NCBI RefSeq assembly: GCF_037152535.1
Contig: NZ_JBBCMA010000001.1
Coordinates: forward strand, 496,001 to 560,000
DNA from: Leclercia sp. AS011
GTDB taxonomy: Bacteria > Pseudomonadota > Gammaproteobacteria > Enterobacterales > Enterobacteriaceae
DNA: 64,000 nucleotides
Reading direction: 5' to 3'
Shown here: positions 14,744 to 23,441 of the stretch, in pieces
Layout: each line of letters opens with the position of its first letter
How positions within the stretch are numbered: position 1 is the stretch's first letter
Translations under genes and position numbers: made by a program
Notes under the pieces: model-generated
The model's database searches: none
What the model was told of the DNA's origin: nothing
The model's input: only the letters and a program-made list of their open reading frames with translations

Positions 14744-14773
14744 AAAGCAAAAAGCCTGCTCGAAAGCAGGCTT
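14744..14773 (-). terminator. Terminator of the first tRNA-Asn gene
   Basis: AAGCCTGCT / AGCAGGCTT hairpin with a TTTTTGCTTTT tail on the minus strand, 9 bases beyond the tRNA 3' end. It has the same position and flanks as the hairpins next to the other tRNA-Asn copies, but the stem sequence differs. Confidence 0.85.
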
Positions 14774-14781
14774 CTTAAATG

Positions 14782-14857
14782 TGGCTCCTCTGACTGGACT
14801 CGAACCAGTGACATACGGATTAACAGTCCGCCGTTCTACCGACTGAACTACAGAGGA
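14782..14857 (-). tRNA. tRNA-Asn(GTT), copy 1
   Basis: A 76-base cloverleaf with encoded CCA. The acceptor arm is TCCTCTG/CAGAGGA with G73, the T arm contains GGTTCGAGTCC, and the anticodon GTT sits in the loop CTGTTAA. The mature sequence is identical to the copies at 16608, 27545 and 31523. Confidence 0.98.
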
Positions 14858-15018
14858 ATCGTTGTGGAGCGTTATCTTAGCGGCGAAAAAACTTTTGTCA
14901 AACCTGATCTTACCCGATTTCGATCAACTGCTGATTCCGTCGTCAGTTTGACGTAATTACCAACATATTTTTGTGGGAAATACTTTGCAGGATCTGCATT
15001 TCTCCCTCATCATTTGAA

Positions 15019-16527
15019 ATGGAGTTTCAACTTTTCTCGCTAAGGTCCATTTTGAACGTCACCTCCGCTTTACGCCAGGCCGTGATGCGCACCCCCTGGT
15101 ATACCAAACGTAAGAGCTACAAGGTTCTCTTCTGGCGCGAAATCACCCCCCTTGCCGTGCCTATCTTTCTGGAAAACACCTGCGTCCTGCTGATGGGCGT
15201 GCTCAGCACCTTCCTGGTCAGCTGGCTCGGTAAAGAGGCGATGGCGGGCGTCGGGCTGGCCGACAGCTTCAACATGGTGATCATTTCATTCTTTGCGGCC
15301 ATCGATCTCGGAACCACGGTGGTGGTGGCCTTTAGCCTCGGGAAACGCGATCCCCGACGGGCGAGGGCTGCCGCCCGCCAGTCGCTGGTGATCATGACCC
15401 TGTTCTCCATCGTGCTGGCGGCGGTGATCCACTATTTCGGTGAACAGATTATCGATGTGGTAGCCGGCGAGGCGACCGGTGAGGTGAAAGCCCTGGCGCT
15501 ATCGTATCTCGAAATGACGGTCCTCAGCTATCCGGCTGCGGCAATTGCGCTGATTGGCAGCGGGGCGCTGCGCGGGGCAGGGAACACCAAAATTCCGCTA
15601 CTGATTAACGGCGGGATGAACATCCTCAATATTATGATCAGCAGCGTGCTGATTTACGGCATCTTCTCCTGGGACGGGCTCGGCTTTGTCGGGGCGGGTC
15701 TCGGGCTGACTATTTCGCGCTATATCGGTGCCATCGCCATTATCGTAGTGCTCGCGGTTGGTTTTAACCCGTCGCTGCGTATCAGCCTCAAGAGCTATTT
15801 CAAGCCGCTCAACTTCGCCATTATCTGGGAAGTAATGGGCATCGGCGTGCCTGCCAGCATTGAGTCCGTGCTGTTCAACGGCGGTAAACTCCTGACCCAG
15901 ATGTTTGTGGCCGGTATGGGCACCGACGTGATTGCCGGGAACTTTATCGCCTTTTCCGTCGCGGCGTTGATCAACCTGCCGGGTAACGCCCTCGGGTCCG
16001 CTTCCACCATTATCACCGGTAAACGGCTCGGTAAGGGGCAGATCGGCCAGGCGGAGCGCCAGTTGCGCCACGTATTCTGGCTCTCGACGATTGGCCTGAC
16101 CGCCATCGCCTGGGGGACTGCCCCCTTCGCCGGGCTACTGGCGTCGTTCTATACCCATGAGCAGGACGTTAAGGACGTCGTCGTGATCCTTCTCTGGCTG
16201 AACGCCGCCTTTATGCCTATCTGGGCCGCCTCGTGGGTCTTGCCTGCCGGACTGAAAGGGGCGCGCGATGCCCGATTTGCGATGTGGGTCTCGATGCTCG
16301 GGATGTGGGGCTGCCGTGTCGTCGCGGGTTATACCCTGGGGATCATGCTGGGTATGGGCGTGGTCGGGGTCTGGCTGGGGATGTTCCTCGACTGGGCGGT
16401 ACGCGGGGCGCTGTTCTACTGGCGCATGGTCAGCGGACGCTGGCTGAAGAAATATCCGCGACCACAGCGCGATAATGTGGCGGTTGTTACCCCGGAACGG
16501 GTAGCAAATGTGCAAACTGGGGAATAA
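15019..16527 (+). CDS. yeeO: MATE-family efflux transporter YeeO
   Basis: A roughly 500-residue MATE transporter with about twelve hydrophobic segments. Family features include AVPIFLENTCVLLMGVLSTF, the repeated GxGALRGAGNTKIP signature and the matching motif in the second half (LPAGLKGARDARFAMWV). E. coli YeeO has been linked to FMN/FAD and dipeptide export; function here is by homology. The start is uncertain: the ATG at 15019 gives MEFQLFSLRS, a TTG at 14971 would extend it, and neither has a strong ribosome site. It sits between two tRNA-Asn genes in opposite orientation. Confidence 0.9.
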   Translation: MEFQLFSLRSILNVTSALRQAVMRTPWYTKRKSYKVLFWREITPLAVPIFLENTCVLLMGVLSTFLVSWLGKEAMAGVGLADSFNMVIISFFAAIDLGTTVVVAFSLGKRDPRRARAAARQSLVIMTLFSIVLAAVIHYFGEQIIDVVAGEATGEVKALALSYLEMTVLSYPAAAIALIGSGALRGAGNTKIPLLINGGMNILNIMISSVLIYGIFSWDGLGFVGAGLGLTISRYIGAIAIIVVLAVGFNPSLRISLKSYFKPLNFAIIWEVMGIGVPASIESVLFNGGKLLTQMFVAGMGTDVIAGNFIAFSVAALINLPGNALGSASTIITGKRLGKGQIGQAERQLRHVFWLSTIGLTAIAWGTAPFAGLLASFYTHEQDVKDVVVILLWLNAAFMPIWAASWVLPAGLKGARDARFAMWVSMLGMWGCRVVAGYTLGIMLGMGVVGVWLGMFLDWAVRGALFYWRMVSGRWLKKYPRPQRDNVAVVTPERVANVQTGE

Positions 16528-16607
16528 ATCGGCAAACGATGCAAAATCTGCATTCTGCCTTTGACAACGCCAGGTGGCATCGCTAATATTCGCCCCGTTC
16601 ACACGAT

Positions 16608-16683
16608 TCCTCTGTAGTTCAGTCGGTAGAACGGCGGACTGTTAATCCGTATGTCACTGGTTCGAGTCCAGTCAGAGGAGCCA
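16608..16683 (+). tRNA. tRNA-Asn(GTT), copy 2
   Basis: A 76-base tRNA with encoded CCA and anticodon GTT, identical to the other three copies but the only one on the plus strand. The upstream flank (CGCCCCGTTCACACGATT) is the exact reverse complement of the flank of copy 3 at 27621 onward. Confidence 0.98.
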
Positions 16684-16691
16684 TATTTAAG

Positions 16692-16725
16692 AAGCCCGCT
16701 TAAGGAAACTTAAGCGGGCTTTTTG
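16692..16725. terminator. Terminator of tRNA-Asn copy 2
   Basis: The perfect stem AAGCCCGCTTAAG / CTTAAGCGGGCTT with a GAAA loop and TTTTGCTTTT tail starts 9 bases after the tRNA. Nearly the same hairpin occurs at 22599, 27503 and 31482. Confidence 0.9.
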
Positions 16726-16738
16726 CTTTTGTACATTT

Positions 16739-16761
16739 ATCCTCTCCCGGTGGGAGAGGAT
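16739..16761. repeat. Small perfect palindrome beyond the aminopeptidase gene
   Basis: ATCCTCTCCC / GGGAGAGGAT with a 3-base loop, 9 bases past the stop of the converging minus-strand gene. There is no T run, so it may be an RNA-stabilising or dispersed palindrome rather than a terminator. Confidence 0.45.
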
Positions 16762-16770
16762 GAACCCAGA

Positions 16771-18537
16771 CTACCTGCGCACCGCTGCTGTCGCCGCCTC
16801 CAGCCACGCACGTGCCTCGCTGTTAACGTGCGGCGAGAGCGTCTCGCGTACCTGCTGGTGATACGCATCCAGCCACTGGATCTCTTTTTCGCTCAGCAGA
16901 TGCAGCTCCACCTGGCTCAGGTCGATGGGTGCCAGAGTCAGAGACGCGAAGCGGCAGAAGCCCGGCTGGCTCTCCACAATCTCCACCTGATTTTCAATGC
17001 GGATCCCATACTCATCCGCCAGGTAATAGCCCGGCTCGATGGTGATGATATTGCCTGCTACCAGCGGCCACGGGTTGACCTTCTTCGCAATCCGCTGCGG
17101 ATTCTCATGGATCAGCAGTTGATGGCCCACGCCGTGTCCGGTGCCATGATCAAAATCGAGCCCCAGCTCCCACAGCCCACGCCGCGCAAAGGCATCAATC
17201 TGATGTCCGCAGGTGCCGGACGGGAACTGCAGGGAGATGAGCGATAAAAAGCCTTTCAGTACCGCGGTATAGTGCAGACGACACTGGGCGCTCAGCGGGC
17301 CGAAGGCCAGGGTGCGCGTGGCATCGGTAGTGCCGTTATGATACTGACCGCCGGAATCGTTCAGATAAAAATGGCCGCGGGTAATGGCTGCATTAGTCTG
17401 CTCGCTGGCGTGGTAATGGCACATCGCCGCATTGCTGGCGGAAGCGGAAATGGTGGCAAAACTCTGCTCGATAAAGCCTGGTCTCTGCTGGCGGAACACC
17501 AGCTGCTGCGCCTGGGCTTCCAGCTCGGTAAGTGGATTACCCGCGGCCTCGCGGCGGGGGACCTCGTGCGCCAGCCAGGCCAGGAAGTTGACCCAGGCCA
17601 CGCCATCCTGCTGGTGGCTGTCCCGGTAGCCCGCCAGCTCGACCGGGTTTTTATGGGCTTTCATGTTGGTGATGGGATCAGCGTGCCAGAGGATCTCCCC
17701 CTGAGGCTCAACGGCAAAGCGCAGGGCGACAGGGGCTGAATCGGCATCCACCATCACCCGTTTACCCGCGCACAGCTGCTGGCTGCGCGGTAAAAACCCG
17801 CTTTCCGGGGCCAGCGTCAGGCTCTCCAGCAGGGATGCAGAGAGCCCGGCGGTTTTCTCAGGCGTAACAAACCACTCCACCGCGCCGTCGCGGCTCAGCA
17901 GGGCAAACGAGTTCGGCACCGGGCTCATCGGAATATCGCTCCCGCGCACGTTCAGCAGCCAGGCAATGTTGTCTGGCTGGGTGATAGCCAGGTAATCGGC
18001 ATTTTGCCCGGCGAGAATGGCGGCGACGCGCTGGCGCTTGTCGGCGCTGCTTTCGCCGCTGATGGCAACCGGCATCTCTCGGATCGCGCCCACGGGCGGA
18101 GCCGGGCGATCCTGCCACAGGCTGTCGAACGGGGAATCCTGCAGGGCGATGAATTTACAATGGCTGGCGTTCAGCGCCTCGTACTGGGCGTTGGTCATCA
18201 GCAGGGCTTCAAAGGCAATCCGGGTGCCAGTACCGACATGCCGATCCAGCCATTCCGGCAGCGGATCGTTGTGCAGATGCAGGATCTCAACTTCTGCCAG
18301 ATCGACCTGTTCGCGGGCCTGCACCTGATAGCGTCCGTCGACAAACAGCAGGGCGCGATCGCGCAGGATCAGGGCGTGACCCGCCGAGCCGTCAAAGCCG
18401 GTCAGCCAGGCGAGCACGTCGTCATGGGGGTGGCAATATTCGCTCTGAAAGGCATCGGTACGCGGAACGATGATGCCGTCCAGCGCCTGGGTTTCCAGCC
18501 ACTGGCGCAGGGCAGAGAGCGGGGATATGGTTTGCAT
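16771..18537 (-). CDS. Aminopeptidase P family (M24B) Xaa-Pro peptidase
   Basis: A 588-residue, three-domain aminopeptidase P-like protein: two creatinase-type N-terminal domains (about 1-300) and a C-terminal pita-bread catalytic domain. The dinuclear metal site is intact: Asp in LNDSGGQYHNGTTDATRT (two Asp), His in GTGHGVGHQ, Glu in ITIEPGYY and Glu in IRIENQVEI. It resembles eukaryotic-type XPNPEP1 more than the shorter PepP. No signal peptide is visible, so it is probably cytoplasmic and cleaves X-Pro peptides. It lies 18 bases downstream of amn and may be co-transcribed. E. coli K-12 has no counterpart at this place, as far as I recall. Confidence 0.88.
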   Translation of the reverse strand: MQTISPLSALRQWLETQALDGIIVPRTDAFQSEYCHPHDDVLAWLTGFDGSAGHALILRDRALLFVDGRYQVQAREQVDLAEVEILHLHNDPLPEWLDRHVGTGTRIAFEALLMTNAQYEALNASHCKFIALQDSPFDSLWQDRPAPPVGAIREMPVAISGESSADKRQRVAAILAGQNADYLAITQPDNIAWLLNVRGSDIPMSPVPNSFALLSRDGAVEWFVTPEKTAGLSASLLESLTLAPESGFLPRSQQLCAGKRVMVDADSAPVALRFAVEPQGEILWHADPITNMKAHKNPVELAGYRDSHQQDGVAWVNFLAWLAHEVPRREAAGNPLTELEAQAQQLVFRQQRPGFIEQSFATISASASNAAMCHYHASEQTNAAITRGHFYLNDSGGQYHNGTTDATRTLAFGPLSAQCRLHYTAVLKGFLSLISLQFPSGTCGHQIDAFARRGLWELGLDFDHGTGHGVGHQLLIHENPQRIAKKVNPWPLVAGNIITIEPGYYLADEYGIRIENQVEIVESQPGFCRFASLTLAPIDLSQVELHLLSEKEIQWLDAYHQQVRETLSPHVNSEARAWLEAATAAVRR

Positions 18538-18555
18538 AACTTTCCTTTTTTATGA

Positions 18556-20010
18556 TTAGCGGAACGGCGGCTCGTTGAAGGTACGCAGTTTGCGCGAGTG
18601 CAACTTATCCCCCTCGGCCCGCAGCAGGTCGATGGCCCGAATGCCAATTTGCAGATGCTCGGAGATCGCCCCCTCGTAAAAACGGTTCGCCTGGCCGGGG
18701 AGCTTAATTTCACCGTGCAACGGCTTATCGGAGACGCACAGCAGGGTGCCGTAAGGCACGCGGAAGCGGTAACCCTGGGCGGCGATGGTGGCGCTCTCCA
18801 TATCGATAGCGACCGCGCGGCTTAAGTTAAAGCGCAGCGCCGAGGCCGAGTAGCGCAGCTCCCAGTTCCGGTCATCGGTAGTGACTACTGTCCCGGTGCG
18901 CAGGCGTTGTTTGACCTCTTCGCCCGGCATGCCGCTCACCTCTTTGGTGGCGTCGTACAGCGCCCGCTGCACTTCGGCAATGCTCGGGATCGGAATGTCC
19001 GGCGGCAGCACCGCATCCAGCACGTGATCGTCACGCAGGTAGGCGTGGGCCAGCACGTAATCACCAATCAACTGGCTTTCACGCAGCCCGCCGCAGTGGC
19101 CGATCATCAGCCAGACGTCCGGGCGCAGTACCGCCAGGTGATCGCAGATGGTTTTGGCGTTCGACGGGCCCACGCCGATGTTGATCAGGGTAATGCCCTG
19201 GCCGTCGGCGGTGACCAGGTGCCAGGCCGGCATCTGATGCTTCTTCCACGCCAGATCGGAGATGGCCTGTTCCGGGGCTTCGGTTTCGGCGGTGATCCAG
19301 ATCCCCCCCGCGCAGGAGAGGGCGATGTACGGACTATCCGGATCGAGGATCTGGCTGCAACCCCAGCGCACAAACTCATCCACATAGCGGGTGTAGTTAG
19401 TGAACAGCACGAACGGCTGGAAATGTTCTGCCGGGGTGCCGGTGTAGTGCCGCAGGCGGGCCAGCGAGAAATCGACGCGACGGGCGTCAAAGTGCGACAG
19501 CGGTGAAAACTCCGCCGGATGATAGATCCCGTCGGCGGTCTCATCACCGATCTGCGACAGCTCGGTGGTGGGGAAGTGGCGCGTCAGGCCCGCGCTCATG
19601 GAGCGGTCGAGCGTCAGCTCGGAGCCGTCAATCACGTACGGATAGGGGATCTCATGGCGCGACGGCTCCACGTTGATGTGGGCGCCGTAATCCTGATACA
19701 GCAGCGTCAGCTGCTCTTCCAGATACGGGCGAAACAGCGCCGGGCGGGTCACGGTTGTGGAGTAGCATCCCGCATGGGTAAAGCGCGCATAGGCGCGGGT
19801 CTTCGGCGTATTGGTGGCGCTACCATCCCAGGTCACGGAAAGGGAAGGATAAACAAAGAGGCCATTCATTCTGGCCTCTGCATCGGGGAGCGTTCCGTCT
19901 TGTATATAGTCGCTGATGGCGCTGCGCAGGGCGTTGACCGCCTGGTCGTACAGCGCATCCAGCATATCCAGTGCCTGAGCCGGGGTCAGGCTGGAGCCCT
20001 TATTATTCAT
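18556..20010 (-). CDS. amn: AMP nucleosidase Amn
   Basis: Hydrolyses AMP to adenine and ribose 5-phosphate, controlling intracellular AMP. The start at 20010 gives MNNKGSSLTPAQALDMLDAL and 484 residues, the E. coli Amn length; GGAGACAGAG precedes it. The N-terminal regulatory domain (about 1-175) is followed by a nucleoside phosphorylase-like catalytic domain with IGHCGGLRESQLIGDYVL, the phosphate-type loop NIGVGPSNAKT and the AIDMESATIAAQG motif. In E. coli amn is phosphate-regulated; I could not identify a Pho box here. Confidence 0.95.
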   Translation of the reverse strand: MNNKGSSLTPAQALDMLDALYDQAVNALRSAISDYIQDGTLPDAEARMNGLFVYPSLSVTWDGSATNTPKTRAYARFTHAGCYSTTVTRPALFRPYLEEQLTLLYQDYGAHINVEPSRHEIPYPYVIDGSELTLDRSMSAGLTRHFPTTELSQIGDETADGIYHPAEFSPLSHFDARRVDFSLARLRHYTGTPAEHFQPFVLFTNYTRYVDEFVRWGCSQILDPDSPYIALSCAGGIWITAETEAPEQAISDLAWKKHQMPAWHLVTADGQGITLINIGVGPSNAKTICDHLAVLRPDVWLMIGHCGGLRESQLIGDYVLAHAYLRDDHVLDAVLPPDIPIPSIAEVQRALYDATKEVSGMPGEEVKQRLRTGTVVTTDDRNWELRYSASALRFNLSRAVAIDMESATIAAQGYRFRVPYGTLLCVSDKPLHGEIKLPGQANRFYEGAISEHLQIGIRAIDLLRAEGDKLHSRKLRTFNEPPFR

Positions 20011-20080
20011 CTCTGTCTCCTTGTTCCACAGGTGTACGGCGTTCACCGATAGTATGTCACCTGGATGTGAAACAAAAGTA

Positions 20081-21391
20081 TCAGGATGAAGGCTGTTTCA
20101 TCAGCAACGCCGTGGCGGCAGAGAGCAGACATCCGGCCAGCAGATAGATCGCCACGCTGTGCCAGTCCCCGCCGGAGAAGGTCACCAGCGCGGCGGCAAT
20201 AAAGGGCGTAAACCCGCCGCCGACCACGCTCGCCACCTGATAGCCGACGCCCGCGCCGCTGTAGCGGTAGCTTGCGCCAAACATCTCGGTGAACATCGGC
20301 TGCTGGACGCACACCACCATGTCATGGGCGATATTTGCCAGCAGGATGGCGAACACCACAATCCAGAATACCGACTGGGCTTCCAGGGCCATAAAGAACG
20401 GGAAAGTGCTCAGAGCGCCCGTGAGCGCGCCGGTGATATAGACCCGGCGGCGGCCAAAGCGGTCTGCCAGCCAGGCAAAGCAGGGGATGGTCAGGCAGCT
20501 GATACCGCCCACCAGCAGACCAATATTGAGAAACAGCTCGCGGGGCAGGCCGAGGTTCTGGGTGGAGTAGCTCAGGGCAAAGGCGGTGACGATATACATG
20601 GTCAGCAGTTCGCACAGGCGCAGGGCGATAATTTTCAAAAAGGCCCCCGGATGGCGGATCAATGCGTCCATCACCGGCAGACGGCGCTTCTCAGCGGGCT
20701 GCTGACGCTGCTGCTCGAACTCGGCGGACTCGTCCATCCCTTTACGCACCCACAGGGCGCCCAGCACCAGCACGATGCTGAACAGGAACGGGAGCCGCCA
20801 TCCCCAGCTGAGGAACTGCTCGTCGGTGGTGAAGGTGCTGATCAGCGACACCAGCCCGGTAGAGAGCAGCAGGCCAACGCCATACCCCACCTGCACGCCG
20901 CTGCTGTAAAACGCCTTTTTTCGCGCCGGGGCGCTTTCTACTGAGAGCAGCGCCGCGCCGCCCCATTCGCCGCCGACGGCGAAGCCCTGAACGGCGCGCA
21001 GGGTAACCAGCAGCACCGGAGCCCACCAGCCAATTGCAGAAAACGAGGGCAGGATACCAATCAGCGCGGTAGCGATACCCATCATCCATACCGTCAGCAT
21101 CAGCATCCGCTTGCGGCCCAGCTTGTCGCCAAAGTGGCCGAAGATCACCCCGCCGAGCGGGCGGAACAGAAAGCCGACGCCGAAGGTGGCAAAGGCGGCG
21201 AGGGTGCCCATCGCCGGACTAATCTGCGGGAAAAATTCGCGGTTAAAGACCAGCGCGGCGGTAATGCCGTACAGCAAAAAATCGTACCAGTCGACGACTG
21301 CCCCGGCAAAACTGCCGAGAGCCGCGCGGCGCGCGCGATTGAGCGATGGTGTGGCCCCGTCGGGGGACGAGGAAGCGAGGGTGGTGTCCAT
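20081..21391 (-). CDS. shiA: Shikimate:proton symporter ShiA
   Basis: A 436-residue MFS transporter of the metabolite:H+ symporter group, with twelve hydrophobic segments. Characteristic motifs are GSFAGAVVDWYDFLLYG in the first segment, GHFGDKLGRKRML between segments 2 and 3, and the central ADRFGRRRVY loop. The start ATG at 21391 follows CAGGATCAC and gives MDTTLASSS, like E. coli ShiA (438). It takes up shikimate and dehydroshikimate in E. coli. An upstream in-frame extension lacks a ribosome site and is rejected. It is upstream of amn in the same direction. Confidence 0.93.
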   Translation of the reverse strand: MDTTLASSSPDGATPSLNRARRAALGSFAGAVVDWYDFLLYGITAALVFNREFFPQISPAMGTLAAFATFGVGFLFRPLGGVIFGHFGDKLGRKRMLMLTVWMMGIATALIGILPSFSAIGWWAPVLLVTLRAVQGFAVGGEWGGAALLSVESAPARKKAFYSSGVQVGYGVGLLLSTGLVSLISTFTTDEQFLSWGWRLPFLFSIVLVLGALWVRKGMDESAEFEQQRQQPAEKRRLPVMDALIRHPGAFLKIIALRLCELLTMYIVTAFALSYSTQNLGLPRELFLNIGLLVGGISCLTIPCFAWLADRFGRRRVYITGALTGALSTFPFFMALEAQSVFWIVVFAILLANIAHDMVVCVQQPMFTEMFGASYRYSGAGVGYQVASVVGGGFTPFIAAALVTFSGGDWHSVAIYLLAGCLLSAATALLMKQPSS

Positions 21392-21628
21392 AGTGATCCT
21401 GTCTGACGTTATTTTCTTATAGGTATAGGAAAAAGATCGCTCACATTGCGGTCGCCTGAAAAAAGCGACGGGTATGAGACTACCCCGACAGCGGACAGCT
21501 GAAAACGTTTTTATCCCCGGGTGAGCTAAACGGGTAATATTTATCGACATGATGATTTGTTATCTGGCTATAAACGCAGCAGCAAGGCTATGCTTGTCAG
21601 ATACGTGGAGCGACAGAGGAAGGGAATG

Positions 21629-22582
21629 ATGCGTCGAAGTACGATTCTGGGCTGTTTTGCAGCTTTACTGGTCAGTCAGAGTGCGCTGGCGGTGAGCTAT
21701 CCGTTGCCACCTGAAGGGAGTCGTCTGGTGGGGAGCCCGCAGGTCATCACCGTTCCGGCTGACAACAAATTGCCGCTGGAAGCCTTTGCCGCGCAGTACG
21801 GGCAGGGGTTGAGCAATATGCTGGAGGCTAACCCGGGGGCCGATCCGTTTTTACCCAAATCCGGCTCGCAGCTGGTGGTGCCCCAGCAGATCATTCTGCC
21901 GCCGACGGTGCGGGAGGGCATTGTGGTAAACGTGGCGGAAATGCGCCTTTACTACTATCCACCGGGCAGCAACACCGTGGAGATCTTCCCGATCGGCATA
22001 GGCGAAGCCGGGCGGGAAACGCCGCGTAACTGGGTAACCGCCGTCGAGCGCAAGCAGGACGGCCCGACCTGGTCACCAACGCCGAACACCCGTCGCGCCT
22101 ACGCCAAAGAGGGCAAAACCCTGCCTGCCTTTGTTCCCGCCGGCCCGGATAACCCGATGGGGCTGTACGCTCTCTATATCGGCAGGCTGTACGCCATCCA
22201 CGGTACCAATGCCAACTTTGGCATCGGACTGCGCGTCAGCCAGGGCTGTATTCGTCTGCGCAACGACGATATTAAGTACCTGTTTGACAACGTCCCGGTC
22301 GGGACGCGCGTGCAGCTCATCGATCAGCCGGTGAAAGTGACCAACGAGCCGGACGGCAGCCGTTGGGTGGAAGTCCACGAACCGCTGTCGCGTAATCGTG
22401 CGGAGTTTGAATCGACCAATAAAGTGCCGCTGCCGATGACGGCAGGATTACGCGCCCAGCTCAACGGATCGGATGTGGATGCCGTGCGGGTCAGCGGCGC
22501 GCTGGAGCGCCGCTCAGGAATGCCGGTAAATGTCAGCTTCGGGGGGCACAGTACGCCGCTGACGATGACGTCCGGCCAGTAA
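21629..22582 (+). CDS. ldtA: L,D-transpeptidase LdtA (ErfK)
   Basis: Periplasmic L,D-transpeptidase of the YkuD family that attaches Braun lipoprotein to peptidoglycan. The 317-residue protein starts [14 protein letters not shown] with a signal peptide ending near QSALA. A LysM-like segment (about 40-90) is followed by the catalytic domain with [19 protein letters not shown], containing the His and nucleophilic Cys. AGAGGAAGGGA precedes two adjacent ATGs at 21626 and 21629; the second gives the E. coli-like N-terminus. It is divergent from shiA. Confidence 0.93.
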   Translation: MRRSTILGCFAALLVSQSALAVSYPLPPEGSRLVGSPQVITVPADNKLPLEAFAAQYGQGLSNMLEANPGADPFLPKSGSQLVVPQQIILPPTVREGIVVNVAEMRLYYYPPGSNTVEIFPIGIGEAGRETPRNWVTAVERKQDGPTWSPTPNTRRAYAKEGKTLPAFVPAGPDNPMGLYALYIGRLYAIHGTNANFGIGLRVSQGCIRLRNDDIKYLFDNVPVGTRVQLIDQPVKVTNEPDGSRWVEVHEPLSRNRAEFESTNKVPLPMTAGLRAQLNGSDVDAVRVSGALERRSGMPVNVSFGGHSTPLTMTSGQ

Positions 22583-22598
22583 GCCAGGCCGTTAAAGC

Positions 22599-22630
22599 AA
22601 AGCCCGCTTAAGTCTCCTTAAGCGGGCTTT
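22599..22630. terminator. Terminator after ldtA of the tRNA-Asn type
   Basis: A perfect 14-bp stem AAAGCCCGCTTAAG / CTTAAGCGGGCTTT with a TCTC loop. The stem is the same as in the hairpins next to tRNA-Asn copies 2, 3 and 4, but no tRNA is adjacent. The T tail is short and interrupted. Confidence 0.8.
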
Positions 22631-22754
22631 GGCGTTTTAAGCAGGTAAAGCCTTTATTTGCGTAAAATCAGGCTGCGTTTTCATTGTTGGCCTCGGCGAA
22701 AAGAGAAATACTTTCTTCAGTTAAATATCTGCTTATCAAAGCCACAGGTTTTTT

Positions 22755-23432
22755 ATGCAACGTTTCAGGAATAACCTTTTGCCAGGTTTGCTGGCGTTAT
22801 TTTGCGTATCGGCAGCCCACGCCGGCGTCAATATCGGCGGCACCCGCGTCATTTATGATGGCGGGAAAAAAGAAGCGGCAATCGACGTCTCAAATCCTGA
22901 CAACGTTCCTTATCTTATTCAGTCATGGTTTGATAATCAGGACAACAGCAGCGCAAAAATTCCCTTTATTATTACGCCTCCGCTGTATCGCCTGGATCGC
23001 GGTCATGAGAATATAATGAGGATCGTTCGCACCGGGAAATTACCGGACAATAAAGAATCTATGTACTGGTTGAATATCAAAGCCATACCTGCAGCGGAGA
23101 AAAAGGCAAATTCGCTGCAGATTGCGGTGAAAACGCGCATTAAATTAATTTATCGCCCGGTTTCATTAAAAAGAGATGCTCCCGAGGATTTTGCTAAACA
23201 GCTGATATGGAAAATTTCTGCGCATCAGATTTCGGTCAGCAATCCGGGAAAATATTATATGAATTTTAATGAGATTACCGTCGCGGATAAAAAAGTGCCG
23301 GAACCGACCTATGTTGCACCGGGGGCGTCGGCATCATTTTCACTCCCGGCGGGCGTCAGCTCCGGACCGATCGCATTTAAACTCATTAATGACTTTGGTG
23401 GCGTCGGGCCGACCCATCACGCCGCTATTTAA
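22755..23432 (+). CDS. Periplasmic fimbrial chaperone (PapD/FimC family)
   Basis: A 225-residue pilus chaperone with a signal peptide (about 1-23, ending AAHAG) and two Ig-like domains. Family signatures: GGTRVIYDGGKKEAAIDVSN with the conserved Arg that anchors subunit C-termini, MYWLNIKAIP, and the G1 donor strand NSLQIAVKTRIKLIYRP with its conserved Lys. The short F1-G1 loop puts it in the FGS class. It is the first gene of a four-gene chaperone-usher operon, and the usher starts 9 bases downstream. The base composition is visibly more AT-rich than neighbouring housekeeping genes, suggesting horizontal origin. Confidence 0.92.
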   Translation: MQRFRNNLLPGLLALFCVSAAHAGVNIGGTRVIYDGGKKEAAIDVSNPDNVPYLIQSWFDNQDNSSAKIPFIITPPLYRLDRGHENIMRIVRTGKLPDNKESMYWLNIKAIPAAEKKANSLQIAVKTRIKLIYRPVSLKRDAPEDFAKQLIWKISAHQISVSNPGKYYMNFNEITVADKKVPEPTYVAPGASASFSLPAGVSSGPIAFKLINDFGGVGPTHHAAI

Positions 23433-23441
23433 AAACTTATT

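Larger units (their letters stand above)
14678..15018. other. Gene-poor interval between tmaR and yeeO
   Basis: This 341-base stretch holds the tmaR terminator, the tRNA-Asn terminator and the first tRNA-Asn gene (described separately). From 14858 to 15018 there is only the tRNA upstream region and the probable yeeO promoter region; I see no other gene. Confidence 0.7.
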
